Below are positions 29,143 to 37,364 of a stretch of DNA of 64,000 nucleotides, piece by piece; the stretch's first letter is position 1, and each line of letters starts with the position of its first letter. The translations under genes were made by a program, and so were the position numbers. Origin of the DNA: Candidatus Bathyarchaeota archaeon (GTDB lineage: Archaea > Thermoproteota > Bathyarchaeia > Bathyarchaeales > Bathycorpusculaceae); the NCBI GenBank assembly GCA_026414485.1, contig JAOAIX010000008.1:1-64000 (forward strand), in the 5' to 3' direction. Below the pieces are notes generated by a model, which was given only the letters and a program-made list of their open reading frames with translations, searched no databases and had not been told where the DNA came from.

Positions 29143-29799
29143 TTAATGTTTGTCTTGCGATCCTTCTTTTATTTCTTTTCCTAACGCTTTCATTAAAAAC
29201 TTAAAAGTGAAAGCTGCAGCTTCATGGTCAGCGGTGAATCCTGTGGTTGCCCCCAAAAGGCAGACGCCGTCTATGCCGCGTTCTTTTGCTATTGCTAAGG
29301 TCAAGCCTGTGCCGCCTACTATTTTTCCTTGGCTGTATATAACTGCGCCTTTTTCCATAAATTCAGCTGCGAGTCTAGGTGTGGTGGCGGCAACGTAAAC
29401 TTGTGCTTTTTCCTCGGTGATTGGTACGCCGCCGACTGTTATGAGAAAACGGCAACCCAGTTTTTCCAAAAAATCGACGATTTCGCCGCAGACTTTGTAG
29501 TGAGCCAAAACATCGTCAAAAGAAGGCTGAGTTTCGCCTGTCATTATAACGAGGTTTGTTTCGTCAAGGGTAGCGGAATAAAATTCGTAGTGTGGTAGAT
29601 GACAAATACCTTTTGAACTGACGGTAACGTAGTCAGGAAAACTTGGAGAATAGAATTCTGCAAAAGGCTTGGCACCCAAATGCTTTATGAGTAAATGCGC
29701 TACTATTTGTCCAACATTACCAAAACCTGGAAGGCCCTGAACAAAAACAGGGTTCTCCAAAGTAGTCTTGGATATCTCGCGCAGATATGGCTTGTCCAA
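29143..29799 (-). CDS. PAC2-family protein (proteasome assembly chaperone-like)
   Basis: A 218-residue protein of the PAC2 family, related to eukaryotic proteasome assembly chaperones. Typical motifs: VFVQGLPGFGNVGQIVAHLL at the N-terminus, VIMTGETQPS, FLITVGGVPI, and GGTGLTLAIAKERGIDGVCLLGATTG near the C-terminus. Archaeal homologues (PbaA/PbaB-like) bind the proteasome or related complexes, though the precise role is unsettled. It is followed by a small membrane protein on the same strand and lies divergent from the initiator tRNA gene. Confidence 0.88.
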   Translation of the reverse strand: MDKPYLREISKTTLENPVFVQGLPGFGNVGQIVAHLLIKHLGAKPFAEFYSPSFPDYVTVSSKGICHLPHYEFYSATLDETNLVIMTGETQPSFDDVLAHYKVCGEIVDFLEKLGCRFLITVGGVPITEEKAQVYVAATTPRLAAEFMEKGAVIYSQGKIVGGTGLTLAIAKERGIDGVCLLGATTGFTADHEAAAFTFKFLMKALGKEIKEGSQDKH

Positions 29800-29928
29800 A
29801 CGTATAACCCCAAAGGTACAAAGAGAATTGGGTGATACTAAAATGCTTTTGCGCCTTACGAAAAAGAAACTATTAATAATCGGCAGAGCGGTAGTACTAA
29901 AAGACCTAGAAAATAGTTTGAAACTCGT

Positions 29929-30029
29929 AGCGGGGTGGGGTAGCCAGGATTAACCCGCTGGGCTCATAATGACACTTTGTGTCATGAGAGACCCAGAGAT
30001 CAGTAGTTCAAATCTACTCCCCGCTACCA
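29929..30029 (+). tRNA. Initiator tRNA-Met (CAT) with 22-nt intron
   Basis: Acceptor AGCGGGG (29929-29935) pairs with CCCCGCT (30019-30025); A73 and an encoded CCA follow. The A1-U72 pair and the GGG/CCC run in the anticodon stem (CTGGG...CCCAG) mark an initiator. The anticodon CAT is at 29965-29967. The intron, 29969-29990, lies between positions 37 and 38. Its junctions form a canonical bulge-helix-bulge: outer helix CTGGG/CCCAG, central helix CTCA/TGAG, bulges TAA and AGA, inner helix TGACAC/GTGTCA with a TTT loop. Confidence 0.93.
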
Positions 30030-30172
30030 TCTTTTACAATGCTAATGGTTTCTTTTGTGGAAGACAGGTTGCTGTAGCCTAGTGGTTCAGAGAAATTAGT
30101 TTTTCACAACATTACGTGTGTTAGATTGAAATCAAAAAAATGTTGGATTAGTATTTTTGGAGTTGTTGCGGT

Positions 30173-30370
30173 TTAGGCTTTACCTTTTTCTTCTTTCCCG
30201 AAGTATTTGGTCCATTTAAGTTTGCGTGCGTCGCGACTAAATTGTAGGGAGCTTTTTTTGCATTTACTTGCGCAAAACCAGAGGATTGTGCCGTCGTTTT
30301 TTACGTACATCATGCCAGTGCCAGCTGGGAATTCGTTACCGCAGAAGGAGCATTTTCGATTTTTTGGCAT
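30173..30370 (-). CDS. rpl24e: 50S ribosomal protein L24e
   Basis: A 65-residue zinc-ribbon ribosomal protein of the large subunit. [13 protein letters not shown] and [13 protein letters not shown] provide the four zinc ligands (CX2C...CX3C), and RKLKWTKYF is the conserved tail. It follows rps28e after 29 bases on the same strand, in the widely conserved archaeal order L7Ae-S28e-L24e. The genes that often come next in other archaea (ndk, infB) are not here; a relic region and the initiator tRNA follow instead. Confidence 0.95.
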   Translation of the reverse strand: MPKNRKCSFCGNEFPAGTGMMYVKNDGTILWFCASKCKKSSLQFSRDARKLKWTKYFGKEEKGKA

Positions 30371-30399
30371 TGGTTATTCCTCCGCTTGTTTAAGTGTTT

Positions 30400-30630
30400 T
30401 TATCGGTTGATTTTCTTTGCTTCTCTTTCTGTTTCCCTGAGCATGAGAATATCTTGTACTCGTATTGGTCCTTTGACGTTGCGTGTGATGATTCGACCTT
30501 TGTCTCTGCCTTCAAGTATGCGTACTCTAGCTTGGGTAATTTCGCCTGTTACGCCTGTGCGGCCTATGATTTGGATAACTTCTGCAGGTGTCAGCTCTTC
30601 AGACGATGATGTTTTTTCTTCTTTGCTCAT
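30400..30630 (-). CDS. rps28e: 30S ribosomal protein S28e
   Basis: A 76-residue OB-fold ribosomal protein of the small subunit near the mRNA exit. Conserved core: [46 protein letters not shown]. Its start overlaps the L7Ae stop by 1 base, so the two are coupled. The N-terminal extension rich in Ser/Glu is a few residues longer than many homologues. Confidence 0.95.
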   Translation of the reverse strand: MSKEEKTSSSEELTPAEVIQIIGRTGVTGEITQARVRILEGRDKGRIITRNVKGPIRVQDILMLRETEREAKKINR

Positions 30631-31010
30631 TACTCTGAGCCTCTTTTAACCTGCTCAAGTCGCGTGATGATTTCTTTTATGAGTCCTGTGGCTTCTCCTT
30701 CTTTGATTATGCAGGCTGATGCGCAGGGAACTTCAATACCTATGGATTTGCCGAGTTGTGCTTTGCTGGGGACAAAGACGTAGGGAATTTTTCTTTCTTC
30801 ACAAAGGAGTGGCAAATGTGCAATGACTTCTGGAGGGTCGACGTCTTCAGCTATAACCACAAGTTTGGCTATAGCGCGTTCAACAGCTTTTGTTGCTTCA
30901 TTTGTCCCTTTCTTAACTACGCCTGACTTTGAAGCTATCGAGAGGGCTTCATAGGCTGCATCTACAACTTCTTTTGGTGCTTCATATTTTACATAGAATG
31001 GTTTTGACAT
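30630..31010 (-). CDS. rpl7ae: Ribosomal protein L7Ae (kink-turn-binding protein)
   Basis: A 126-residue L7Ae that binds kink-turns in 23S rRNA, C/D and H/ACA guide RNAs and RNase P. Signature: [14 protein letters not shown] and [23 protein letters not shown], with the RNA-recognition loop near PCASACII. It leads the L7Ae-S28e-L24e operon, which runs away from the divergent gar1-tfb pair; L7Ae and Gar1 act together in H/ACA particles. The ATG follows GGTGAG, with a TATA-like TCTTAAATAAGA at 31055-31066. Confidence 0.97.
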   Translation of the reverse strand: MSKPFYVKYEAPKEVVDAAYEALSIASKSGVVKKGTNEATKAVERAIAKLVVIAEDVDPPEVIAHLPLLCEERKIPYVFVPSKAQLGKSIGIEVPCASACIIKEGEATGLIKEIITRLEQVKRGSE

Positions 31011-31121
31011 ATTTTCTTCGCCTCACCCTTTTAAGGCACAGTCTTATCTTCACTTCTTATTTAAGAAGGTTTCTGCTGAAAAACTGTGTATGAAAAGTCA
31101 AGTATCGGATTTTGCAGAAAA

Positions 31122-31129
31122 CTTTATAA
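31122..31129 (+). promoter_or_regulatory. TATA box, leaderless promoter of gar1
   Basis: CTTTATAA is centred about 25 bases before the ATG at 31150. This supports 31150, not the upstream in-frame ATG at 31090, as the start of gar1. Confidence 0.6.
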
Positions 31130-31149
31130 GGCGTATTACGTTGACGTTG

Positions 31150-31404
31150 ATGTTTTCGAGGGGGACGTTGTTGCAAAAATTGGGCAGGGTGCTCAGCGTT
31201 ACGCCGTCACAGAATCTTATTGTGAAGCTCAACAACGCTCCGAAAATTGGCGCTTCAGTAATCGATGAAAACCTGAATACGGTGGGCAGAATCTTTGACC
31301 TAATTGGTCCTGTTTCTTCTCCATACGCGGTGGTAAAAGCTTCAGTTAAGGATCCTAAAAAACTCGTGAATAAGCAGTTGTATGTCTCTCCCTTGAGAAG
31401 GTAA
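31150..31404 (+). CDS. gar1: H/ACA RNA-protein complex component Gar1
   Basis: An 84-residue beta-barrel protein of the archaeal pseudouridylation complex (Cbf5-Nop10-Gar1-L7Ae). Motifs: [48 protein letters not shown] and the end [13 protein letters not shown] are typical. An upstream ATG at 31090 would add 20 residues, but the TATA box lies between the two ATGs, so a leaderless transcript from 31150 is preferred. It is followed by TFB after 14 bases; gar1-tfb adjacency is conserved in archaea. Confidence 0.92.
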   Translation: MFSRGTLLQKLGRVLSVTPSQNLIVKLNNAPKIGASVIDENLNTVGRIFDLIGPVSSPYAVVKASVKDPKKLVNKQLYVSPLRR

Positions 31405-31418
31405 CGGAGCTAAAAAGA

Positions 31419-32390
31419 ATGAGTGGAAAAAACGAGCTGCATGAAAACATAGAGTCATCAATAGCGCAAAAAGTTGAACCAAGCAGGGTTCAAGCTTGCC
31501 CTGAATGTGGCAGCACAAGACTCATGCGCGACTATGAATGCGCCGAGATTGTTTGTATGGATTGCGGCATGGTTGTAGCTGCAAAAATCGCTGACAGAGG
31601 TCCAGAGTGGCGTGCTTTTGACGATGACCAGAGATCCAAAAGGACAAGGGTTGGGGCGCCTTTAACGTACACCATTCACGACAAGGGCTTATCCACCACT
31701 ATTGACTGGCATGATAAAGATGTTTATGGTAAAAGTCTCTCGCCTGGACAGAAGGCACAGGTGTATCGTTTAAGGAAGTGGCAGCGTCGCATCAGGGTTT
31801 CTGATGCTACCGAACGTAACTTAGCGTTTGCTTTGTCTGAAATTACAAAGATTTCTAATAATTTGAATCTCCCAAAAAACATTCTTGAAACTGCATCTGT
31901 TATCTACCGTAAAGCTGTGAAAGAGAGACTTATCAGAGGTAGATCGATTCAGGGAGTGACTTCTGCGGCGCTTTATTTGGCATGTAGACAATGTGGGTTG
32001 CCTCGGACTCTAGACGAGATATCTCAGGCGTCAACAGTTAACAAGAAGGAAGTGGGGCGGAGTTACCGTTTCTTAATTAAAGAACTTAACTATTCTATTC
32101 CGCCGCTTAAACCTAGTCAATACATCACAAAGTTTTCCAATCAATTAACGATGCAAGGTAAAGTTGAGGAAATCGCTCATAAAATTTTGACTTCAGCGAA
32201 AAATCTCAAACTGACGTCCGGGCGTGGCCCTACAGGGATTGCGGCGGCGGCAAGCTACATCGCGTCAGTTTTGACGGGTGAACGGAAGACTCAGCGGGAG
32301 ATAGCTGAAATTGCACAGGTAACTGAAGTAACTATCAGGAACAGGTACAAGGAACTGGTTGAGCGGTTAATGTTCCAACTCAGCCTCTAA
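31419..32390 (+). CDS. tfb: Transcription initiation factor TFB
   Basis: A 323-residue archaeal TFIIB homologue that bridges TBP-TATA and RNA polymerase. The N-terminal zinc ribbon is CPECGSTRL...CMDCGMVV (residues about 25-50). The B-reader/linker follows with [21 protein letters not shown]. Two cyclin folds occupy about 120-320, the second starting near [12 protein letters not shown]; the helix-turn-helix end [24 protein letters not shown] recognises the BRE. It is cotranscribed with gar1. Length and domains are complete. Confidence 0.97.
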   Translation: MSGKNELHENIESSIAQKVEPSRVQACPECGSTRLMRDYECAEIVCMDCGMVVAAKIADRGPEWRAFDDDQRSKRTRVGAPLTYTIHDKGLSTTIDWHDKDVYGKSLSPGQKAQVYRLRKWQRRIRVSDATERNLAFALSEITKISNNLNLPKNILETASVIYRKAVKERLIRGRSIQGVTSAALYLACRQCGLPRTLDEISQASTVNKKEVGRSYRFLIKELNYSIPPLKPSQYITKFSNQLTMQGKVEEIAHKILTSAKNLKLTSGRGPTGIAAAASYIASVLTGERKTQREIAEIAQVTEVTIRNRYKELVERLMFQLSL

Positions 32391-32537
32391 ATCAGGCACC
32401 TCTCTTTTTCTTTTTTAGTTTTCCAGATGGTTTGACGTTCTTATTGTACTGTAACATTCGGGGTTGTGGCAGGACAAAACGTTAATAACTGAAATTAACC
32501 GAAGCACGTTCTACTCCTGTAGCAGAAATAGGGATAT

Positions 32538-32762
32538 ATGTTGAGGACCCATCCAAAATGTGGCGCCAATGTCATCGAAGCTGCAGGTTCACGGTCTTCT
32601 GTCAACACAAATGCAAAAGTCAATGAAAAAAGATGCAGGGTGTTGATAGAAGTTTTTGAGCCTTTGTCTGCAAAACCAAGTTCTGTGCTAGAGTACACCA
32701 AAAAAAGGAAGTGCAACGGATGGCAAACGTTAAAAACAGCGTTGAAAAAATTAGAGATTTAA
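32538..32762 (+). CDS. Doubtful small ORF downstream of tfb
   Basis: A 74-codon frame beginning at ATG, with TATA-like ACGTTAATAAC near 32478-32488. The product is basic and Ser/Lys-rich with four cysteines but no pattern I recognise. Its last 43 bases overlap the better-supported coiled-coil frame starting at 32720, so it could be a chance frame or a decayed gene. It fills an otherwise empty interval. Confidence 0.25.
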   Translation: MLRTHPKCGANVIEAAGSRSSVNTNAKVNEKRCRVLIEVFEPLSAKPSSVLEYTKKRKCNGWQTLKTALKKLEI

Positions 32763-32993
32763 GGGCGGATTTGATGCAGACGTTGAAGGCGTTAAGAGAA
32801 AAAATCCAGATACTGGAATCTGAAAAGAAAAATCTTCTATCGTAGATTTGAGGCTTTGCGGAAAACAGCAGAGGCGCGGGTTACCACTCCTGAAGGCGAA
32901 GTAAATCAGATGCGTGAAGAAGGGAAAGCGTTAAAGGAGCTACTCAAAGATTCTGCTTCTGCTCAGACAACTTGGGCTGCCAAGTTAAACTAG
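32720..32993 (+). pseudogene. Small coiled-coil protein gene with a one-base frameshift
   Basis: ATG at 32720 behind AGGAAG starts a coiled-coil frame (VEKIRDLRADLMQTLKALRE, KIQILESEKKN) that stops at TAG 32843-32845 after 41 codons. Dropping one A from the AAAAA run near 32828-32832 joins it to the frame that continues YRRFEALRKTAEARV, then EGEVNQMREEGKALKELL, and ends at TAG 32991-32993. The joined product is about 90 residues of continuous heptad-like sequence. Either the gene is broken, the base count is wrong, or translation shifts at the A-run. The function is unknown. Confidence 0.65.
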
Positions 32994-33021
32994 GGGTAGG
33001 AACATGTATTTTTTGGGGATA

Positions 33022-33031
33022 TTCTTTTAAG
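33022..33031 (+). promoter_or_regulatory. TATA-like element of the DUF116 gene
   Basis: TTCTTTTAAG is centred about 28 bases before the ATG at 33055, where no Shine-Dalgarno is seen. This suggests a leaderless transcript. Confidence 0.4.
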
Positions 33032-33054
33032 CTGCTGCTCAGTAGAAATTGGTC

Positions 33055-33669
33055 ATGCCCTATAAGTTTACGTTTGATATCTCAAAGGCGCCGCATCACT
33101 TTTTTGCTGAGATAGCTGTGGCAAGTTACCAGCGGGGCATGCATAAGGTTTTTCTGAAAAGTTTGCAGGATATAATTAAGAAATTCAAGATTCAGGAAGC
33201 TACAGGACTAAATCTTCAGGATGCAGTTATGCTTATCCAAGACCTCATCGATATGCAAGCTGCAAATCTTATGCAGAGAGGTAAATTTTTGAAAACAAAA
33301 AAGCGCGCACTGTTTTTACCGCACTGCTCCAGAAAATACATGGATAGTAGATGCAAAGCCATATTTGACCCAACTTTACCTTCGTATATTTGTGCCCATT
33401 GTTCTCCTGACTGTGTAATAAATAAGGCGGCGGTAGCTGCTAGTGAAAAGGGGTATGATGTTTATGTTCTGCCTGGCGGTTCATGCATCCCAAAAATTTT
33501 GAGCACTAAAAAGTATGAGGGCGTAGTGGGTGTTGCCTGTGGCGAAGAAGTAAAGTTGTCTGGGGAACTTCTGAATAACATGAGTGTTGCAGGTCAAGCA
33601 GTACCGTTATTAAAGAATGGCTGTGCCAACACGGTGTTCAACGTGGACACCTTGATTAAAACGCTTTGA
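33055..33669 (+). CDS. DUF116 family protein
   Basis: A 204-residue cytoplasmic protein of the DUF116 family. The C-terminal half contains the family's cysteine pattern: LFLPHCSRKYMDSRC, ICAHCSPDCVINKAA, LPGGSCIPKIL and GVACGEEVKLSGE, which suggests a metal or Fe-S site. The N-terminal half is helical. The biochemical role of DUF116 is not established. The frame can start at TTG 33049 or ATG 33055; the ATG and its TATA spacing are preferred. No operon partner. Confidence 0.88.
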   Translation: MPYKFTFDISKAPHHFFAEIAVASYQRGMHKVFLKSLQDIIKKFKIQEATGLNLQDAVMLIQDLIDMQAANLMQRGKFLKTKKRALFLPHCSRKYMDSRCKAIFDPTLPSYICAHCSPDCVINKAAVAASEKGYDVYVLPGGSCIPKILSTKKYEGVVGVACGEEVKLSGELLNNMSVAGQAVPLLKNGCANTVFNVDTLIKTL

Positions 33670-33759
33670 TCAAAGAAAGAAAAAGTGGCGGTTATGAATT
33701 GCAGCCCTAAACGATTTTAACGTTGAAATAAAACGCGCAGAATAAAAAGATGAGAAGTT

Positions 33760-33921
33760 TTACTTAACGAGTTCTCTCTTCTTCCACCGCAGGTTTTTGC
33801 CGCGGCATTTTCTGCATTTAGTTGCAGTTGAAGCATTTCTGGCTCCGCAGTCCCTGCAAATCTTCAAATGTAACCGCGCTTTCTGAGCAATGGCTTTCTT
33901 AACTGGATCTAATATAGGCAT
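33760..33921 (-). CDS. rpl40e: 50S ribosomal protein L40e
   Basis: A 53-residue ribosomal protein with a zinc finger, CRDCGARNASTATKCRKC, and the basic tail KNLRWKKRE. The archaeal form is not fused to ubiquitin, as here. The frame is open to 33951, but ATG at 33921 gives the conserved start MPILDPVKKAIAQKARLHLK and has GGAAGG seven bases upstream. A TATA-like AAAGTATATTT lies near 33967-33977. It is a single gene. Confidence 0.93.
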   Translation of the reverse strand: MPILDPVKKAIAQKARLHLKICRDCGARNASTATKCRKCRGKNLRWKKRELVK

Positions 33922-34371
33922 AGGTAACCTTCCACTGTAGGCTAAAACCAAGATGCTGACCTGTCAAATATACTTTTTGCCCCGCAACCACAAAATAATC
34001 GCTAACTATTCAAACCGTTTGTAAACAACCCTGCAACTCAACTAGGTAGTACATATTACACAAGCAGCAGTTTCAAAGCGTCTCTCTTTATTTTGCTGCA
34101 GTTTAACTTACCTCGCTACTAATTACACCTTGCAGACCCACGTGTTCCACTAAAAATCCAAAAACATCGAACTAAAAGGTACCATTTCTTGGAAACTGAG
34201 ACTAAGTTGTTAGGGGTGAGGACACTAATGCCTGCCGCTTACTCATAATATACTGTGTGATTTTTCCTCTTTGGTTTTTTGAGGTTAAGCACTACATACT
34301 TTTAAAGAATAACTTATTTTTATATTAAGTTTCAAAGTAGAATTCGGTTTAGTTTTGATGTTAGGTGGTAC
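33922..34371. other. Gene-free interval between rpl40e and the Lrp-like gene
   Basis: About 450 bases, AT-rich, with the L40e promoter at the left end. No tRNA cloverleaf, coding frame with plausible composition, tandem repeat or palindrome was seen. The right end is the 3' flank of the Lrp-like gene. Confidence 0.5.
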
Positions 34372-34839
34372 TTACTTTATGACTTCGATGGTAACGTAGC
34401 TTCGGGTGTCTTCTATACCATCTACAGTGTAGAGTTTTTTGAGAGTTTCATCCATGTTTTCGCGTTCAACCATGAGCAGGGCGTCTATATCGCCGGCTAT
34501 ACGGAAGGCGCGGGCTCCTGCAATTTCTTTGATTCTTTCGTAAACTTGGATGCGTTTTACAGGGGAAATTTTGAGGAGTATGAATGCAGGGGTTGTGGAT
34601 ACGCCAAGTGCATTGAGCCCTTTCTCGGTTACGTCTATGAAGCCCCGGCCAGTTCGGATGTAGCCTGTGGCTTTTAATTTGCGGAGGTGAACGTTGAGAG
34701 CTTGGCGGCTTATGCCTAATTGTTTAGAAAGTTCGTCTTGTTTTACACGTAAAGTGTATGTGTTTGTTGATTTTCCTCGGTCGTAGAGCATTCTGAGGAG
34801 TTGAACTGAACGTTTGGTTAAGGGTTCCACATTTACCAT
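34372..34839 (-). CDS. Lrp/AsnC-family transcriptional regulator
   Basis: A 155-residue regulator. The N-terminal winged helix has QDELSKQLGISRQALNVHLRKLKATGYI (residues about 30-58). The C-terminal RAM/ACT-like domain has AFILLKISPVKRIQVYERIKEI, then GARAFRIAGDIDALLMV and a final VTIEVIK. These proteins sense amino acids or related metabolites as octamers. It starts at ATG 34839 with no Shine-Dalgarno and a TATA box about 23-25 bases upstream, so it is probably leaderless. It is divergent from csl4-rpo11. Confidence 0.9.
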   Translation of the reverse strand: MVNVEPLTKRSVQLLRMLYDRGKSTNTYTLRVKQDELSKQLGISRQALNVHLRKLKATGYIRTGRGFIDVTEKGLNALGVSTTPAFILLKISPVKRIQVYERIKEIAGARAFRIAGDIDALLMVERENMDETLKKLYTVDGIEDTRSYVTIEVIK

Positions 34840-34856
34840 CTTCAGGTCGTAATATG

Positions 34857-34867
34857 TTAAATAAAAG
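34857..34867 (-). promoter_or_regulatory. TATA box, leaderless promoter of the Lrp-like gene
   Basis: The minus strand reads CTTTTATTTAA. Its centre is about 23 bases from the ATG at 34839, consistent with transcription starting at or next to the start codon. Confidence 0.5.
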
Positions 34868-35115
34868 GTTTACAATTGACCACTATTTAAGATTTAAGGA
34901 CGAGTCGTCACTATTTCTAGCAATCAGATTCAACTGAACTTTTATAATAAAAACTACTTTTTAGAACGAGCAAAAGAGTCTGATTTTGCACGATGAGTAA
35001 ATGTTATGTTTCAAGTCAGTTAATCAAAAGGTTTATTGCGAACAGTTAAATCTATGAAGTGTACTCGTTTAACGGACATCCAAGTAGGCTTTATGTTAAC
35101 GGCAAAGGGAAATGC

Positions 35116-35700
35116 ATGACTTTAAAATCATTTGAACAAAGGAACGGCAACCTTGTGTTACCGGGTGAGCGCTTGGGCGTTATTGAAGAGTTTATTCCTG
35201 ACTCAGGCACTTACGTTAAAGACGGCGTTATCTACGCTAAAATCATAGGTAGAGCACTAATGGACATGCTTAATCGTCGTGTTTCAGTGTATCCTCTCAA
35301 CGAAGGCGCTGTTGTTCCTAGGATTGGTTCAATTGTGGTAGGTCAGGTAGGCAATGCTCAGTCGGACAACGTGTTAGTTCGCATCTTCCAGGTGGGCGCC
35401 AAAAAGAAGATGACCGGTTTTTTCGGGGGGATCCTGCATGTTTCTGATGTTTCAGAAAGGTACGTTGACTCTATAAGTGATGCATGTAAGCCTGGAGATA
35501 TAATACGAGCTAAAGTTATAAGTGGGAAAAACCAGATTTATCATCTTTCAACTGCCGATAAAAATTTGGGTGTAATTTATGCTTTCTGTTCACTGTGCAG
35601 TAATTTGTTGGAGCAGAGACGCCATGAAATGTACTGCTCAAAATGCGGTAATATAGAAAAACGTAAAACCGCATATGATTATGGAAAGGAGGTTTTGTAA
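35116..35700 (+). CDS. csl4: Exosome complex RNA-binding protein Csl4
   Basis: A 194-residue cap subunit of the archaeal RNA exosome. The N-terminal domain starts VLPGERLGVIEEFIPDSGTY; an S1-like OB fold covers about 70-150 (GSIVVGQVGNAQSDNVLVRI, GGILHVSDVS); a zinc ribbon ends it (CSLCSN...YCSKCG). The frame is open to GTG 35059, which sits 25 bases from a TATA-like AGGTTTATTGC and could be a leaderless start. ATG 35116 (AAAGGGA just before it) gives a length nearer the family norm. It abuts rpo11. Confidence 0.93.
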   Translation: MTLKSFEQRNGNLVLPGERLGVIEEFIPDSGTYVKDGVIYAKIIGRALMDMLNRRVSVYPLNEGAVVPRIGSIVVGQVGNAQSDNVLVRIFQVGAKKKMTGFFGGILHVSDVSERYVDSISDACKPGDIIRAKVISGKNQIYHLSTADKNLGVIYAFCSLCSNLLEQRRHEMYCSKCGNIEKRKTAYDYGKEVL

Positions 35701-35982
35701 ATGAAAGTGAAAGTTCTAAAGAAGGCTCCAAGCGAACTAAAAATAGAAATTGAGGGTGCAGGGCATGGACTCTGCAACTTGCTGCAAAAGAAGCTTTTAG
35801 AGGACAAAAATGTTGATCAAGCAGGCTACGATGTACCACATCCGTTGGCTTCCAACCCTGTGATTTATCTTCGCATGAAAGGTTCAGCAAAAGCTGAGTC
35901 AGCGTTGCTTGAGGCCGCTGAGAAGGCACGTGAAGAGAACGAGGAATTTAGTAAAGCCTTGAAGGTAGCCCTTAAAGGGTAA
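35701..35982 (+). CDS. rpo11: DNA-directed RNA polymerase subunit Rpo11 (RpoL)
   Basis: A 93-residue subunit that pairs with Rpo3 during polymerase assembly, equivalent to eukaryotic Rpb11. Motifs: LKIEIEGAGHGLCNLLQKKLLED, then AGYDVPHPLASNPVIYLRMKG. It begins directly after the csl4 stop codon, with AAAGGAGG inside the end of csl4, so the two are coupled. Confidence 0.95.
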   Translation: MKVKVLKKAPSELKIEIEGAGHGLCNLLQKKLLEDKNVDQAGYDVPHPLASNPVIYLRMKGSAKAESALLEAAEKAREENEEFSKALKVALKG

Positions 35983-36031
35983 ATTTTTTCATTTTTAGCG
36001 TAAAAGTAAAGATCCAGCTTTTGCGTTCTTG

Positions 36032-37348
36032 CTATGGTGTAAGTCTGACGCGGTCTCTTGGGTAAAGTGAAACTTCTCGTATAGTCTTTTTTCCGGTTAA
36101 AACCATGGTGAGTCTTTCCAGACCAATTGCCCAGCCAGCGTGAGGTGGCATGCCGTAGTCGAATGCTTGCAGGTGGTACTTAAATGAGTCTGGGTTTAGC
36201 CCTTTTTCCTTCATTCTTTCCATTAATAGGGCTTTGTCGGCAATGCGGGTTCCACCAGAGACAAGTTCAATCCAACGCCACATGAGATCGAAGCCTTCAC
36301 AAAGTTCAGGTCTGTCGCTGCGAGGTTTAATGTAGAAAGCTTTTGCATGAGTTGGCCAGTCAGTTATGAAGTAGTAGCCGCGTTCTTTTCCTAAGGCGCG
36401 GAACGCAGGTGTCGGTACATCTTCCCCCCAGGGAATGTTTATGCCTTGTTTCTTCAAGTCAGATAGAACTTCGTCATAGGTAACCCTTTTGAAGGGTAAT
36501 TCTGGAACTGTTACTTTGTAATTTAAGGTAGCCAGTTCCTTGGAGCATTTCTCTTTGACTGTTTTACAGGTGTATTGTATGACTTGCTCGAGAAGTTGCA
36601 TGACATCTTCTGCGTTGGCAAACGCTTCTTCTATATCCACGCTTACGAATTCGCTTAAGTGTCTGCGAGTGCGAGATAATTCTGCTCGGAAAAAAGGCCC
36701 AACTTCAAAAACTTTCTCTAAACTCATTGTTAATTGTTCCTTGTACAGTTGGGGGCTCTGTGCTAGGAAAGCCTTCTGCCCAAAATATTCAACAGGAAAA
36801 AGTTCTGCTCCGCCTTCTGTGGCTGAGGCAATTATTCTTGGGGTGTGAACTTCCAAGAAGCCTTTGTCAAAAAGAAAGTCGCGTATGGCAGCCAGGGCGT
36901 GGTGTTGAATTTTAAAGGCTGCAGCGTTTTGTTCTTGGCATAGATCTAAGGCCCTTGCGTCTAAACGGACTTCGATGTTGGCAGGTGTTTTACCTGTGAT
37001 GTCTAGGGGCAACTGTTCAGAGGCAGTACTGAGGATTTTAATTTCTTTTGGAAGAACTTCGACGCCTCTGGGAGTCATGTTGGTCTTTTTAACTGTGCCT
37101 TTTACGCCTACACTGAACCTTTTTTGTAGAGCCTCTGACTTGGATAGAACTTCAGCGGGAACTTTTTTCTTGGGGATTGTAATTTGTATGGTTCCTTCGC
37201 GGTCTTGCAGGATTATAAAGCGAATGCCGCCTAAATCTCGGATTTCTTGAACCCAGCCTAACAGGGTGACTTCTTCGCCGTCGTTGAGTGGTGTTATATT
37301 TGCAGAATAACAGGTTCTGACCCAATTGTCTAGAGAATCTAACTGCAT
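36032..37348 (-). CDS. aspS: Aspartyl-tRNA synthetase
   Basis: A 438-residue class II synthetase of archaeal AspRS type. The N-terminal OB fold binds the anticodon (VTLLGWVQEIRDLGGIRFIILQDREG). Class II motif 2 is FRAELSRTRRHLSEFVSVDIEEA, and motif 3 is GWAIGLERLTMVLTG followed by YPRDRVRLTP. The frame is open to a TTG at 37375, but ATG 37348 has AAGGAG at the right distance and matches the family start. It lies 16 bases after the KH-domain gene. Whether it also charges tRNA-Asn cannot be told from the sequence. Confidence 0.95.
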   Translation of the reverse strand: MQLDSLDNWVRTCYSANITPLNDGEEVTLLGWVQEIRDLGGIRFIILQDREGTIQITIPKKKVPAEVLSKSEALQKRFSVGVKGTVKKTNMTPRGVEVLPKEIKILSTASEQLPLDITGKTPANIEVRLDARALDLCQEQNAAAFKIQHHALAAIRDFLFDKGFLEVHTPRIIASATEGGAELFPVEYFGQKAFLAQSPQLYKEQLTMSLEKVFEVGPFFRAELSRTRRHLSEFVSVDIEEAFANAEDVMQLLEQVIQYTCKTVKEKCSKELATLNYKVTVPELPFKRVTYDEVLSDLKKQGINIPWGEDVPTPAFRALGKERGYYFITDWPTHAKAFYIKPRSDRPELCEGFDLMWRWIELVSGGTRIADKALLMERMKEKGLNPDSFKYHLQAFDYGMPPHAGWAIGLERLTMVLTGKKTIREVSLYPRDRVRLTP

Positions 37349-37364
37349 GAATAAGTTCTCCTTT

